This document shows, piece by piece, positions 1 through 6,675 of a stretch of 24,735 bases of DNA (position 1 is the stretch's first letter; each line of letters opens with the position of its first letter). The notes beneath the pieces are model-generated. The model saw nothing but the letters and a program-made list of their open reading frames with translations. It had not been told where the DNA came from and did not search any database. Origin of the DNA: DALYLB01 sp046154695. GTDB lineage: Bacteria; Acidobacteriota; Blastocatellia; RBC074. The stretch is taken from positions 1-24,735 of the forward strand of contig JBJXFI010000401.1 of NCBI GenBank assembly GCA_046154695.1, read 5' to 3'. Made by a program: the position numbers and the translations under genes.

Positions 1-12
1 TTCCTGTCAATT

Positions 13-68
13 CCGGCGGTTACGCTTCGCTTCACCGCCGGCTACCGTCTGGTGTTCCTTCGGAACAC
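13..68. repeat. Twin hairpin REP-like element
   Basis: Two palindromes sit side by side. Bases 13-20 (CCGGCGGT) pair with 34-41 (ACCGCCGG) around a 13-base loop. Bases 52-58 (GTGTTCC) pair with 62-68 (GGAACAC) around the triloop TTC. Two GC-rich stems 10 bases apart in non-coding DNA resemble a REP/BIME unit. Only one copy is visible in this window, so calling it a repeat family is an inference. Confidence 0.5.
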
Positions 69-181
69 AACAATGCGCCGATTGTCCATCAATATTGCGA
101 AATTGTGTCCCACTTTTAATCACACCCTAGGGCTTTTGCAAAAAGGAAACCCGGCTTCACCGCCGCGTTGAGCTAAACCCG

Positions 182-196
182 CAGTTGAAACAACTG
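182..196. repeat. Short perfect hairpin
   Basis: CAGTTG at 182-187 and CAACTG at 191-196 are perfect inverted copies around an AAA loop. The stem is short and could be chance, but it lies between two stronger palindromes of the same intergenic cluster. Confidence 0.35.
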
Positions 197-217
197 GAAA
201 CCAATAAGAGGAGGTGT

Positions 218-244
218 GCAGGGCAGGTTCCCAACCTGTCCTGC
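218..244. repeat. 12-bp palindrome with CCC loop
   Basis: Bases 218-229 pair with 233-244 (arms GCAGGGCAGGTT and AACCTGTCCTGC). Eleven Watson-Crick pairs and one central G-U pair surround a three-base loop. Palindromes with a CAGGTT/AACCTG core occur as dispersed intergenic elements in several bacterial phyla, so a mobile REP-type element is the likeliest reading. A terminator is less likely because no T-run follows directly on either strand. Confidence 0.5.
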
Positions 245-331
245 AAATCCGGTCGCGGTTTTTTTACGGCTGCGGCGCAGGGTTTCGTGCTCCATCGCGC
301 GCGCACGGTGTCCCGGCGCATCCCGGATCGA

Positions 332-1537
332 TCAGGGCAGCCAGAGCGTTTCGTTGTAATAGAGGAAGGTCATCGCCAGCAGCCAGACGAACCCGATTCC
401 CAGGGTCGCTAGGTTGACCAGCGGGCGCCGGCCCCAGACCGCCAGCGGCAGCATCAGCGGAAAGGCCAGCAGGCAATGGCGCGTCAGTCCCTTATACGGG
501 TGCGGCTCGCCCGTGTTGAGCGAAAAGCTGACGAGCAGGATCACCAGGGAATAGATGAAATAGGACGATCGCAGCCGCCACAATGCCCTGCCGCCGAGCG
601 CCAGCAGCAGCACGAACAGCCCGCTCGCCGCCAGATCGATGGCGGTCGTTCGATTCAGGTGCTGAAAGGCCAGCCAGAGCGCGCTCCACGGGGCCATGAA
701 GCTCTGCTGCTCGACCACCTGGGTCGCGCTGCGGCTGATGAGCAGGCCGTAGATCAGGGTTCCCGGCCGCCTGAAATCCACCACCAGATCGCCCAGCGCC
801 AGTCCACGGTAGAGCAGCCAGCCCAGATAGGCGAGCGGAATCGGCACGAGCCCGAGCCCCGCGCGCCAGTGCGAGAGAGCCGGCCGGCCGCTTCGCCGGG
901 CCCATACGGCGAACTCCCACGCCATCGGCACGAGCAGAAAGAGCCCCTGCTGCCGCGTCAGTACGGCCGCCGCGCCCGCCGCGCCCGCCATCCACCAGCG
1001 CTCCCGCCGCGCCATGCGGAACGCGAGGACCGCGCACAGCAGAAAGAGCGACTCCGTGTACGGCGCAAACAGAATGAAGGCCGCCGGCGCGTGCGCGAAA
1101 TAGAAGGCCGCCCGGCGCGCCTCCGCCGCGGGCAGATCGAGCGCCGCCAGATCCTCCAGCGCCACCAGAAAGAGGATCGTGCAGACGCCGCCGACGAGCA
1201 GCAGCCCGAGCAATAGATCGCCGCCCGTCAGCCATCCCGCCAGCCGCCCGAGCAGCGGGAAGAGCGGATGAAACTGCGCCGTTCCATCCTCCGCGCGATA
1301 CCCCCGCGAGGCGATCCGCAGAAAATACTCCACATCCCATTGATTCCAGGGTTGGATCACATACCGCTGAAAAAAATTGCCCGAGGTTCCCGCCTCCGGA
1401 CTGACGCCCGAATTGACGATCGCCAGCAGAATAAAGGCCAGCCGCAGCAGCACGAAGAGCGTGACCGCCCATCCGTACCTCTTCCATATCTTTTTATGCC
1501 ACGGCTGCGCCGCGGCCTCGTTTGCGGAGAATGGCAT
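332..1537 (-). CDS. PIG-V-like GT-C mannosyltransferase family membrane protein
   Basis: This 401-residue protein has many hydrophobic segments. Its N-terminal half matches the PIG-V/GT-C layout: the first membrane helix at about 23-41, then an external loop with NQWDVEYFLRIASRGY (W67-D68), then FHPLFPLLGRL at 89-99, and APYTESLFLL further on. In GT-C enzymes an acidic residue in the first external loop is catalytic, and here D68 is the candidate. The likely role is transfer of a sugar from a lipid-linked donor at the membrane; substrate and acceptor cannot be told from sequence. The start at 1537 lies inside the end of the upstream gene (44-base overlap), so the two are probably co-translated. 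No strong ribosome binding site is seen. Confidence 0.75.
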   Translation of the reverse strand: MPFSANEAAAQPWHKKIWKRYGWAVTLFVLLRLAFILLAIVNSGVSPEAGTSGNFFQRYVIQPWNQWDVEYFLRIASRGYRAEDGTAQFHPLFPLLGRLAGWLTGGDLLLGLLLVGGVCTILFLVALEDLAALDLPAAEARRAAFYFAHAPAAFILFAPYTESLFLLCAVLAFRMARRERWWMAGAAGAAAVLTRQQGLFLLVPMAWEFAVWARRSGRPALSHWRAGLGLVPIPLAYLGWLLYRGLALGDLVVDFRRPGTLIYGLLISRSATQVVEQQSFMAPWSALWLAFQHLNRTTAIDLAASGLFVLLLALGGRALWRLRSSYFIYSLVILLVSFSLNTGEPHPYKGLTRHCLLAFPLMLPLAVWGRRPLVNLATLGIGFVWLLAMTFLYYNETLWLP

Positions 1538-3350
1538 GCGTATATCTTCGAATCATCAAGATCATCCAGCCCAGAAACAGCCCCCAGGTCAGCAGGGAGA
1601 TGCCGTTGGCGATCTGTTCCGGGCGATTCCGCGGCTCGAATTTCAGGGAGAGCCGGTGGCTCCCGGCCGGCAGATCGATCAGCATCCGCCCGCCCGCCGG
1701 TTCGGCCCAAAGCCGGGCCTCCGCGCCGTCGATTCGCGCGACCCAGTGCGGATAATGATAGGTCTCGACCAGCGCTCGCGCCGCCGCCTCGCACTCGACG
1801 AGAAACGCGCGGTCCTCATTGCCGAGCCGCTCCGCCGTGACGCGGCATCGCCCGTCCGGAACGCTTACGCCGCCGACCGAATGGGCCGGCGGATAATAAT
1901 CGAGGTTGGCCCCGATCGGGCGAAAATAGGGCTGGTTCGAGGTGTAGGCCAGCATCAGCCGGTCGCCGTTCTCCTGCCGCTGCAGGCGCAGGCTCTCCGC
2001 GAACGTGATCTTCTCCGCGTCCGGCGCCGCCAGCAGCCGCGCAACCTGCGCCCCGCTCAAGCCCGGATCGTAGCGGCGGACGACCATCCATGTGAAGAAG
2101 AGATTCGCCGCGATCATCAACCCGAGCAGCGGCCCGATCCACAGCCGCCTCGCGCGGGGAAGCCCTCTCCACGCCGTCCACAGCGCCGCCGCCGCCAGCC
2201 CGCTCCCCAGTGAAACGAACGGCAGCGCGCGCCAGGGAAACTGTATGAATCGCAGTCCGGGCAGATGGCGCCACACCGGCTCCGATCCCGGCAGCGAGAT
2301 CAGGAGCGCGAACACCGTCATCGCCAATCCCCATCGAACCATCCCCGCGATTCGCCGCTCGATTTGCGTCCCGCGCCGCCCCCATCCCGCGCCCGCCGTC
2401 AACAAAAGCGACAATGCCGCCTGCGCGATCGTCACCAGGCTGAATACCAGATTCAATCCCGCCCACGTCTGCCGATAGACGCTTCCCTCGGGCGGCCCGG
2501 CGAACAGGTGATAGCTGCGGTAATCCTGCCGGATCAATTGCAGATCAAGATGCACCCAGCTCCGCTCGATCCATTGCGGGGCCAGAAAGAAGGCCGTCAG
2601 CCCCAGCACCAGCGCCCCCGCCGCCGCCAATCGCAGCGCCCCTCGCCATCCCGCCCGCGGCCAGAGAAACATCGCCATCACTCCCACCGCGATTCCGCAG
2701 AGATAGGCCGTCAACAGATGCGAAAGGATCAACCCGCTCGCCGACAACGCCAGCAAAATTCCGCCGCGAATCCGCTCCTCATCCACCAGCACCCCATACG
2801 CCCCCCGCATCACCAGCGGCGCCAGCGCCAGCCCCATCGCGTTGGCCAGAAAATTCCGATTCAGCGCGATCAGTGGAAAGGCCGGCAGCGCCACATACGC
2901 CACTCCCGCCAGCAGACTCGGCCCCCGGCCGAAAAACGCCCGCGCCAACAGATAGCCTCCCGCCTGCCCCAGAAACAGAACCAACACCGACAACAGCTTC
3001 AATGCGCCCAGCTCGTCCACCCCCGGCAGCCTCATCAACAACCCGCTCACCAGATACGAAAGCGGCGGGTAGAACGTGAAGAGCGCATCCCCGCGCCCCC
3101 CATCCAGCACTCCCGCCCACCTCGGACGCCAGTCCCCCTCCGCCATGCTCCCCGAAAACGACCGCGCTATGTGATAGTGCAGCGATAAATCCCCCTGCAT
3201 CCCGTACGCCTCATCCCATAGCCGCGGCGCCGACAGCGCCACGCTCACCGCCAGCCAGATCCCGCTCAACACGAGCCATAACCGGAGGGTTCCTCCCCCG
3301 CCCGAAAGAATCATTCGCCACCCCATCTTTCGCTCCATCATTGATTCCAT
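1494..3350 (-). CDS. PTPS-related/YfhO-like multi-span membrane protein, probable GT-C glycosyltransferase
   Basis: A 618-residue protein with about a dozen hydrophobic segments. After the first helix (about 23-42) comes an external loop with GDLSLHYHIARSF (D54, H58, H60), and then FTFYPPLSYLVSGLL at 91-105. This is the arrangement of the '6-pyruvoyl-tetrahydropterin synthase-related' membrane family, which despite its name is GT-C-like and unrelated to pterin synthesis. The C-terminal 130 residues form a soluble domain with YHYPHWVARIDG and LPAGSHRLSLKF, as in YfhO-type proteins. It overlaps the PIG-V-like gene by 44 bases, implying a two-gene operon. Start is uncertain: ATG codons at residues 1, 4, 5, 9 and 13 are all in frame, and residue 9 has a GGAG six bases upstream, so the true protein may begin there. 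Confidence 0.7.
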   Translation of the reverse strand: MESMMERKMGWRMILSGGGGTLRLWLVLSGIWLAVSVALSAPRLWDEAYGMQGDLSLHYHIARSFSGSMAEGDWRPRWAGVLDGGRGDALFTFYPPLSYLVSGLLMRLPGVDELGALKLLSVLVLFLGQAGGYLLARAFFGRGPSLLAGVAYVALPAFPLIALNRNFLANAMGLALAPLVMRGAYGVLVDEERIRGGILLALSASGLILSHLLTAYLCGIAVGVMAMFLWPRAGWRGALRLAAAGALVLGLTAFFLAPQWIERSWVHLDLQLIRQDYRSYHLFAGPPEGSVYRQTWAGLNLVFSLVTIAQAALSLLLTAGAGWGRRGTQIERRIAGMVRWGLAMTVFALLISLPGSEPVWRHLPGLRFIQFPWRALPFVSLGSGLAAAALWTAWRGLPRARRLWIGPLLGLMIAANLFFTWMVVRRYDPGLSGAQVARLLAAPDAEKITFAESLRLQRQENGDRLMLAYTSNQPYFRPIGANLDYYPPAHSVGGVSVPDGRCRVTAERLGNEDRAFLVECEAAARALVETYHYPHWVARIDGAEARLWAEPAGGRMLIDLPAGSHRLSLKFEPRNRPEQIANGISLLTWGLFLGWMILMIRRYTHAILRKRGRGAAVA

Positions 3351-3519
3351 CGCTCGCTTCTCGATGCTGAACTCCTCCGGCCGGGGCCGCCGCCCGAATC
3401 ATTGCCCGAATCATTGCATAGATGCCCCGCCCATGCGATGGCCGTCAAAGGTTTCCTTCCCGCGTCAGACGCCCCCTGAACCCCGGTTGGCTCAATTTTA
3501 CATTCCGGGGATTTTCGGC

Positions 3520-3548
3520 TTGTGCAAACCGGGGATTGCCGCTAGAAT
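3520..3548 (+). promoter_or_regulatory. Candidate sigma-70 promoter for the Tad locus
   Basis: TTGTGC at 3520-3525 and TAGAAT at 3543-3548 are separated by exactly 17 bases. The -10 matches consensus at five of six positions, the -35 at its first three. The direct repeat CCGGGGATT at 3505-3513 and 3529-3537 brackets the -35. A start near 3555 would give flp a leader of about 500 bases, which is long; a second, nearer promoter cannot be excluded. Confidence 0.5.
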
Positions 3549-3578
3549 GCGTCCGCGTTTCGCTCCTAATCGTAGATC

Positions 3579-3647
3579 GCATCAATCGATGTCTCCCAAA
3601 ATACGCGATTGATGCCGATACGGTCTTTACAGCATCAACGAAACCGT
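3579..3647 (+). promoter_or_regulatory. Structured leader with mutually exclusive stems
   Basis: Bases 3579-3588 (GCATCAATCG) pair perfectly with 3606-3615 (CGATTGATGC). The same strand TTGATGC (3609-3615) can instead pair with a second copy of GCATCAA at 3632-3638. A third stem, ACGGT (3620-3624) with ACCGT (3643-3647), overlaps the second arrangement. One segment with two alternative partners is the layout of attenuators and riboswitch-like leaders. It begins about 30 bases after the predicted -10. No known riboswitch class was recognised and no T-run follows, so function is inference. Confidence 0.35.
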
Positions 3648-4056
3648 CCCCCCGTTCACAATCAGGTCGTAGTTAGGCATTTGTTCCCCGTTAGGTCGTT
3701 AATTAACTTATGATCATTGCAAATCACAAGTTAGATGACTTCGTAACAACATGGAAAAAAATGGCGGCTACAAGGTGAAGCTCTTGTCAGGGGACGGGTC
3801 TTTTCCGAGGCGGATCCTGACGCTCGCCCGTGATTCGACGGATGTCCGAATCGCGGGTTGTCGGAACTCTTCCCGGGAGGAACTTTGATGCGACTTGTAC
3901 TGGCCGGTCATCGAGATGCGAGAAAGGAGCAGGATGCGTTGCCCCATGTCATGCTGAAAAGTCGTGGCCGTTAACGCATTCGCCGCAACACTCCCCTGAC
4001 TTTACATCCAAAAACAATTTGTGCAAAACCATTACGACAATAATTAGGAGGACGAC

Positions 4057-4233
4057 ATGATCAAAGAGTTTCTGAAGGATGAACAAGGACAGGATATTGT
4101 TGAATATTCGTTGCTGCTGGTGTTGATCGGGGCGGCCGCCCTTTTCGTTTTGACCGCCATGGGAACCAGCATCACGCAGATCTTCAGCAAGATCAACACC
4201 CGGCTCTCCGGCGCCAACGCCTCCATCTCCTGA
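4057..4233 (+). CDS. flp: Flp-type (type IVc) major pilin, 58 aa
   Basis: This short gene encodes the structural subunit of the Tad/Flp pilus. The start is well supported by AGGAGG at 4046-4051, five bases before the ATG. The protein begins MIKEFLKDEQG and continues QDIVEYSLLLVLIGAAALF. This is the Flp signature: cleavage after a glycine (G11), glutamate at mature position 5 (E16) followed by tyrosine (Y17), then a hydrophobic helix. Cleavage would give a 47-residue mature pilin with a hydrophilic tail rich in Ser, Asn and Ala. The tail end SGANASIS offers Ser/Asn positions that could be glycosylated, which is speculation. The peptidase TadV lies downstream after a 500-base structured gap. 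Only one flp copy is present in the window. Confidence 0.95.
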   Translation: MIKEFLKDEQGQDIVEYSLLLVLIGAAALFVLTAMGTSITQIFSKINTRLSGANASIS

Positions 4234-4349
4234 TGATGGTGGCTTGCGGTCGCTGAAAAGCTGTTGGCCAGTTTGTCTTCCTTCAGGAAGGCCTGCGTAG
4301 ATTACTTCGACGTGATATTACGCTCATTCGCCGATTCGTTGCCCCTGCT

Positions 4350-4367
4350 CGGAAGGCCGCCCTTCCG
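4350..4367 (+). terminator. Hairpin downstream of flp, possible processing or termination site
   Basis: CGGAAGG (4350-4356) and CCTTCCG (4361-4367) form a seven-pair stem with the loop CCGC. No run of T follows, so classical intrinsic termination is unlikely. A 3'-end stabiliser or a Rho-type read-through filter for the abundant flp message would fit the position. Confidence 0.3.
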
Positions 4368-4399
4368 GAGTTCATACATAACGAACGGACGGAGACCCT

Positions 4400-4422
4400 G
4401 AGATCTCCTCAAAAGAGATCTC
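4400..4422. repeat. GAGATCTC inverted and direct repeat
   Basis: The self-palindromic octamer GAGATCTC occurs at 4400-4407 and 4415-4422, separated by seven bases, so the two copies can pair into an eight-bp hairpin or act as two identical binding half-sites. Confidence 0.45.
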
Positions 4423-4490
4423 GTAGAAATAATGAGAGCGAATGAGCGATCACGGCTCCAGACTTACGTGTCTCTATACACGCACCTCAC

Positions 4491-4516
4491 CGATTGGCTT
4501 ACCCTGAATCCAATCG
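4491..4516. repeat. Hairpin CGATTGG/CCAATCG
   Basis: CGATTGG (4491-4497) and CCAATCG (4510-4516) are perfect inverted copies around a 12-base loop. The stem is followed within four bases by the next hairpin (4520-4560). Confidence 0.4.
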
Positions 4517-4519
4517 CCG

Positions 4520-4560
4520 TTTCGCTCTGGCCGGAGTTCCGGCCCCAGCGTTCGGCGAAA
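4520..4560. repeat. Long imperfect hairpin before tadV
   Basis: Three nested stems stack: TTTCGC (4520-4525) with GCGAAA (4555-4560), CTGG (4527-4530) with CCAG (4545-4548), and CCGGA (4531-4535) with TCCGG (4538-4542). Together they make a 41-base hairpin interrupted by small bulges. Confidence 0.45.
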
Positions 4561-4736
4561 GGATCTCATCATACTATGGCCGGGTAGTTTTCCACGGCTC
4601 CATCACGATGTTACGCCTGCGTGAAGATCCCCCACTTCACGCCCAAATCGCCCGAATGGCCCGCGAGGCCATCGAAAAACAAATGGACTCTCCCCCTGAC
4701 TTTTTCTCTTGATGTCGGGAGCGCGGCAGGGAAGTT

Positions 4737-5291
4737 ATGGACTGGTTGATGAACGCGCCCGTCATCGTTTTGACGGCGCTGGTGATTGCCGTCTCGGTCT
4801 TTGATCTTCGGGAACGGCGCATTCCGAATTTTCTCGTCCTACCCGGCGCGATGCTGGGGCTGGGGTTCAACTTCTGGCTGCGCGGCTGGACGGGGCTCGG
4901 ATTCGGACTGAAGGGACTGGCGGCCGGATTCTGCCTGCTGATCCTTCCTTACGCCGTCGGCGGAATGAAGGCGGGAGACGTGAAATTCCTCTCCGCGATC
5001 GGAGCCTTCACCGGACCGGCGGATGTCTTTCGCGCGCTGCTGGCGACGCTGCTCTGTTATCCCCTGATGGCCATTGTGGCCGTGGTTCGGGAAAAGAAGG
5101 TGCGGCTCACCTGGCTTCGATTCCGCCGCGTCTTCTTCAATTTTCTGGGCTTCTTCGCTCCGCCGATGAAGTTGTTCGCGGCGAATCTCGAGGGCCGGGA
5201 TGATCCCGGCGTCGCGTCGGTAACGACTCCCTTCGGAGTCGCCATCGCGGCCGGCGCCCTGATCGCGGCGTACACCGATTTTCTTCGCTGA
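4737..5291 (+). CDS. tadV: Prepilin peptidase TadV/CpaA (A24 family)
   Basis: An inner-membrane aspartic protease that removes the leader of Flp and TadE-type prepilins. The 184-residue protein is mostly hydrophobic and contains the two expected active-site aspartates. The first is D23 in FDLRERRIPN (the D-x-R-x-x-x-I-P-N pattern of this family). The second is D81 in GGMKAGDVKFL. The usual GxGD motif reads K-A-G-D here, so its first glycine is a lysine; the essential G-D pair is kept. It is short and lacks the N-methyltransferase domain of PilD, as expected for TadV. The ATG at 4737 follows a weak GGGAAG; an in-frame ATG at codon 5 is an alternative. It stands alone between two gaps of about 500 and 240 bases. 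Confidence 0.92.
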   Translation: MDWLMNAPVIVLTALVIAVSVFDLRERRIPNFLVLPGAMLGLGFNFWLRGWTGLGFGLKGLAAGFCLLILPYAVGGMKAGDVKFLSAIGAFTGPADVFRALLATLLCYPLMAIVAVVREKKVRLTWLRFRRVFFNFLGFFAPPMKLFAANLEGRDDPGVASVTTPFGVAIAAGALIAAYTDFLR

Positions 5292-5527
5292 AGACAGGCG
5301 TGTCTCAGGCCGCGAGTGAAAGCTGCCGCTTTCCGCGAACGCTCCGGCGTTCCGGTCCCGATGAGGTCCGCGCATTCATCGCGCTCCCCCCCGTGAGCCT
5401 CAGTCTTTTGAAAATGTCGATTGAAAACGTTGTTATCGCATTGCTTTCAGCCCTCAAAGCCTGGACAATGCGAGAACGTGTCCCCCCTGCATGTTGAGAA
5501 ATCGCAAGTCCACACTCTCACGAGGTT

Positions 5528-6052
5528 ATGAAAATGAGAGATTCAATGAATCATCCGGGAAAAACCAGGCGCGTCCGCGCGCGCGGCGAGCAGGGCCAAT
5601 CGCTGCTTGAATTCGCGCTGATCGTGCCGGTTCTGTTTCTGATGCTGATTGGCGTGGCCTATATCGCGCAGGGATTCAACCTGCAGATGGTTCTGTATGG
5701 CGCGGCCTATGAGGGAGCGCGGGTCTGGGCGAAGAACCCCTCCGGCGGGGACAACATTCACTGCAACCCGCCGGCCTGCGATCCCGATGCGGGAACGTCG
5801 CGGAACTTTCAGAAATATGTCGCCCCGATTGTGCGCCAGTACCTGACGAATAACGGCTACGACGGAAGCCGCGTCTTCTTTTTCGCCGAGGATCAACGGC
5901 AGGCCGACCGGTCGCTCGATCTGGTCGGAAACAACCCCCAATCGGTGAGCGTCACCCTGTTGTATCCGATTCAATTGCCCGTCGGAAATTTCGCGGGCTC
6001 ATTTCAACGGGTGATGGTCACGGCCACGTGCACGATGAAGCGCGGCGGTTGA
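5528..6052 (+). CDS. tadE: TadE-like pseudopilin
   Basis: A 174-residue TadE family protein. The N-terminal 23 residues are basic (KTRRVRARGEQG), followed by QSLLEFALIVPVLFLMLIG. Cleavage after G23 puts glutamate E28 at mature position 5, the TadE pattern, and TadV would process it. The remainder is a periplasmic domain ending in a beta-rich segment; it carries two cysteines (in IHCNPPAC) that could form a disulphide. TadE pseudopilins are needed for pilus assembly, probably at its base or tip. Three in-frame ATG codons (5528, 5534, 5546) compete; 5528 follows GAGG closely. A second TadE-like gene starts 36 bases downstream, so the two are almost surely co-transcribed. Confidence 0.88.
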   Translation: MKMRDSMNHPGKTRRVRARGEQGQSLLEFALIVPVLFLMLIGVAYIAQGFNLQMVLYGAAYEGARVWAKNPSGGDNIHCNPPACDPDAGTSRNFQKYVAPIVRQYLTNNGYDGSRVFFFAEDQRQADRSLDLVGNNPQSVSVTLLYPIQLPVGNFAGSFQRVMVTATCTMKRGG

Positions 6053-6088
6053 GCCGCGCGGCGGCTAAAAGCCCCGCGCGCAGGGAGT

Positions 6089-6664
6089 ATGATGGAGAGC
6101 TTTTCCTACAATCACAGCCGGAAACGAACAGAGAAAAGGGCGGCGGCGGAGGCCGCGGGCGGACTTCGCGCCCGGCGCCGGCAGGCCGGTCAGTCGATGG
6201 TCGAAATGGCCTTCATCCTTCCCCTCTTTCTGGCGTTTGTCTTCTCCATCTTCGAGATTGGCCGCGCCTGGGCGGCGAAACAGGCCCTGACGATCGCGGC
6301 GCGCGAGGGGGCTCGCGTGCTGATCCTCCCGTACGGCTCCGGCGTGAGCTATGCCACGGAAGGCGCCGTAAAGGCGGCCGCGATCAACACGGCGACGGAA
6401 TATATGAAGAGCGCCGGCGTCAGCCCGGTGGCCTCGACGACGATTACCCCCGTCCGCATCCGGCCCGGCAGCGACGGCACCTATGGGACCGCCGACGATA
6501 TCCTGGATGAGAGCTATTCGGATGGAGTGCGCGGGGAGCGCGTCGGAATCCAGATCAACTACGACTTCGACTCCCCGCTGGCCGCAATCCTCGGGATGTT
6601 CGGCGACCAAAATCAGGCGTCCACGATCAAGATGGGCGTGAGATGCTTTATGGATCATGAGTGA
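6089..6664 (+). CDS. Second TadE/TadF-like pseudopilin
   Basis: A 191-residue paralogue of the preceding protein, with a longer basic leader and GQSMVEMAFILPLFLAFVF. Cleavage after G34 places E39 at mature position 5. The helix is followed by GRAWAAKQALTIAAREGARV, the conserved TadE region. It occupies the tadF position of the locus, but the sequence reads as TadE-type. A loop near residues 130-140 reads SDGTYGTADDI, which resembles acidic, glycine-rich loops that bind calcium in surface proteins and is not usual in short pseudopilins. Start codons at 6089 and 6092 are both possible behind GGGAG. The stop lies 11 bases before the cpaB start. Confidence 0.85.
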   Translation: MMESFSYNHSRKRTEKRAAAEAAGGLRARRRQAGQSMVEMAFILPLFLAFVFSIFEIGRAWAAKQALTIAAREGARVLILPYGSGVSYATEGAVKAAAINTATEYMKSAGVSPVASTTITPVRIRPGSDGTYGTADDILDESYSDGVRGERVGIQINYDFDSPLAAILGMFGDQNQASTIKMGVRCFMDHE

Positions 6665-6675
6665 GGATTATTGAA

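Larger units (their letters stand above)
1..331. other. Non-coding region with several small palindromes
   Basis: No convincing gene is seen here. Short open frames exist on both strands but lack ribosome binding sites and recognisable protein character. The stretch holds at least four hairpin-forming sequences (13-41, 52-68, 182-196 and 218-244) within 250 bases, which is typical of a REP-like or MITE-like intergenic repeat cluster. It lies downstream of the minus-strand gene ending at 332. A run of seven T at 258-264 follows the 218-244 hairpin on the plus strand at some distance, so a terminator for a gene left of the window is possible but weak. Confidence 0.6.
3351..4056. other. Divergent intergenic region upstream of flp
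   Basis: This 706-base stretch separates the minus-strand membrane genes from the plus-strand Tad locus. It contains a sigma-70-type promoter (3520-3548), a structured leader (3579-3647), a more AT-rich patch around 3690-3760 with the palindrome TTAATTAA, and the flp ribosome binding site at 4046-4051. A nine-base direct repeat, CCGGGGATT, occurs at 3505-3513 and 3529-3537 and brackets the -35 hexamer; it could be an operator. Two small frames (3751-3888 and 3888-3974) were considered as leader peptides and not accepted. No convincing protein gene is present. Confidence 0.6.
4321..4448. repeat. 11-bp inverted repeat enclosing two hairpins
   Basis: CGCTCATTCGC at 4321-4331 is the exact reverse complement of GCGAATGAGCG at 4438-4448. 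Between them lie the hairpins 4350-4367 and 4400-4422, so the whole 128-base segment can fold into a three-way-junction-like structure. Confidence 0.55.
4234..4736. other. Structured 500-bp gap between flp and tadV
   Basis: No convincing protein gene is seen. A 72-codon frame at 4494-4712 lacks a ribosome binding site and spans several hairpins. The gap holds at least six stems: 4277-4290, 4350-4367, 4400-4422, 4467-4482, 4491-4516 and 4520-4560. An 11-base inverted repeat (4321-4331 with 4438-4448) encloses two of them. Such density suggests a structured untranslated RNA, perhaps stabilising flp mRNA or limiting read-through so that pilin greatly exceeds assembly proteins. A cluster of REP-like repeats is the alternative. 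Confidence 0.55.

Noticed and set aside
1..70. CRISPR-like or tRNA-like palindromes
   Set aside because: The palindromes are not repeated at regular spacing with unique spacers, and no cloverleaf with a conserved T-loop could be built.
476..1216. Long plus-strand frames opposite the PIG-V-like gene
   Set aside because: They are antisense shadows typical of high-GC DNA; the products are Arg/Gln/Pro-rich without structure, while the minus strand gives a coherent membrane protein.
3751..3974. Two small overlapping frames (45 and 28 codons, 3751-3888 and 3888-3974) as leader peptides before flp
   Set aside because: The first has no ribosome binding site. The second has GGGAGG upstream, but its product is featureless and basic with no family resemblance. 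Without conservation data they are not reportable genes.
4494..4712. 72-codon frame between flp and tadV
   Set aside because: No ribosome binding site, crosses two hairpins, and the translation has no hydrophobic or domain pattern.
5300..5497. 65-codon frame between tadV and tadE
   Set aside because: No ribosome binding site and no recognisable pattern; a weak hydrophobic stretch alone is not enough.
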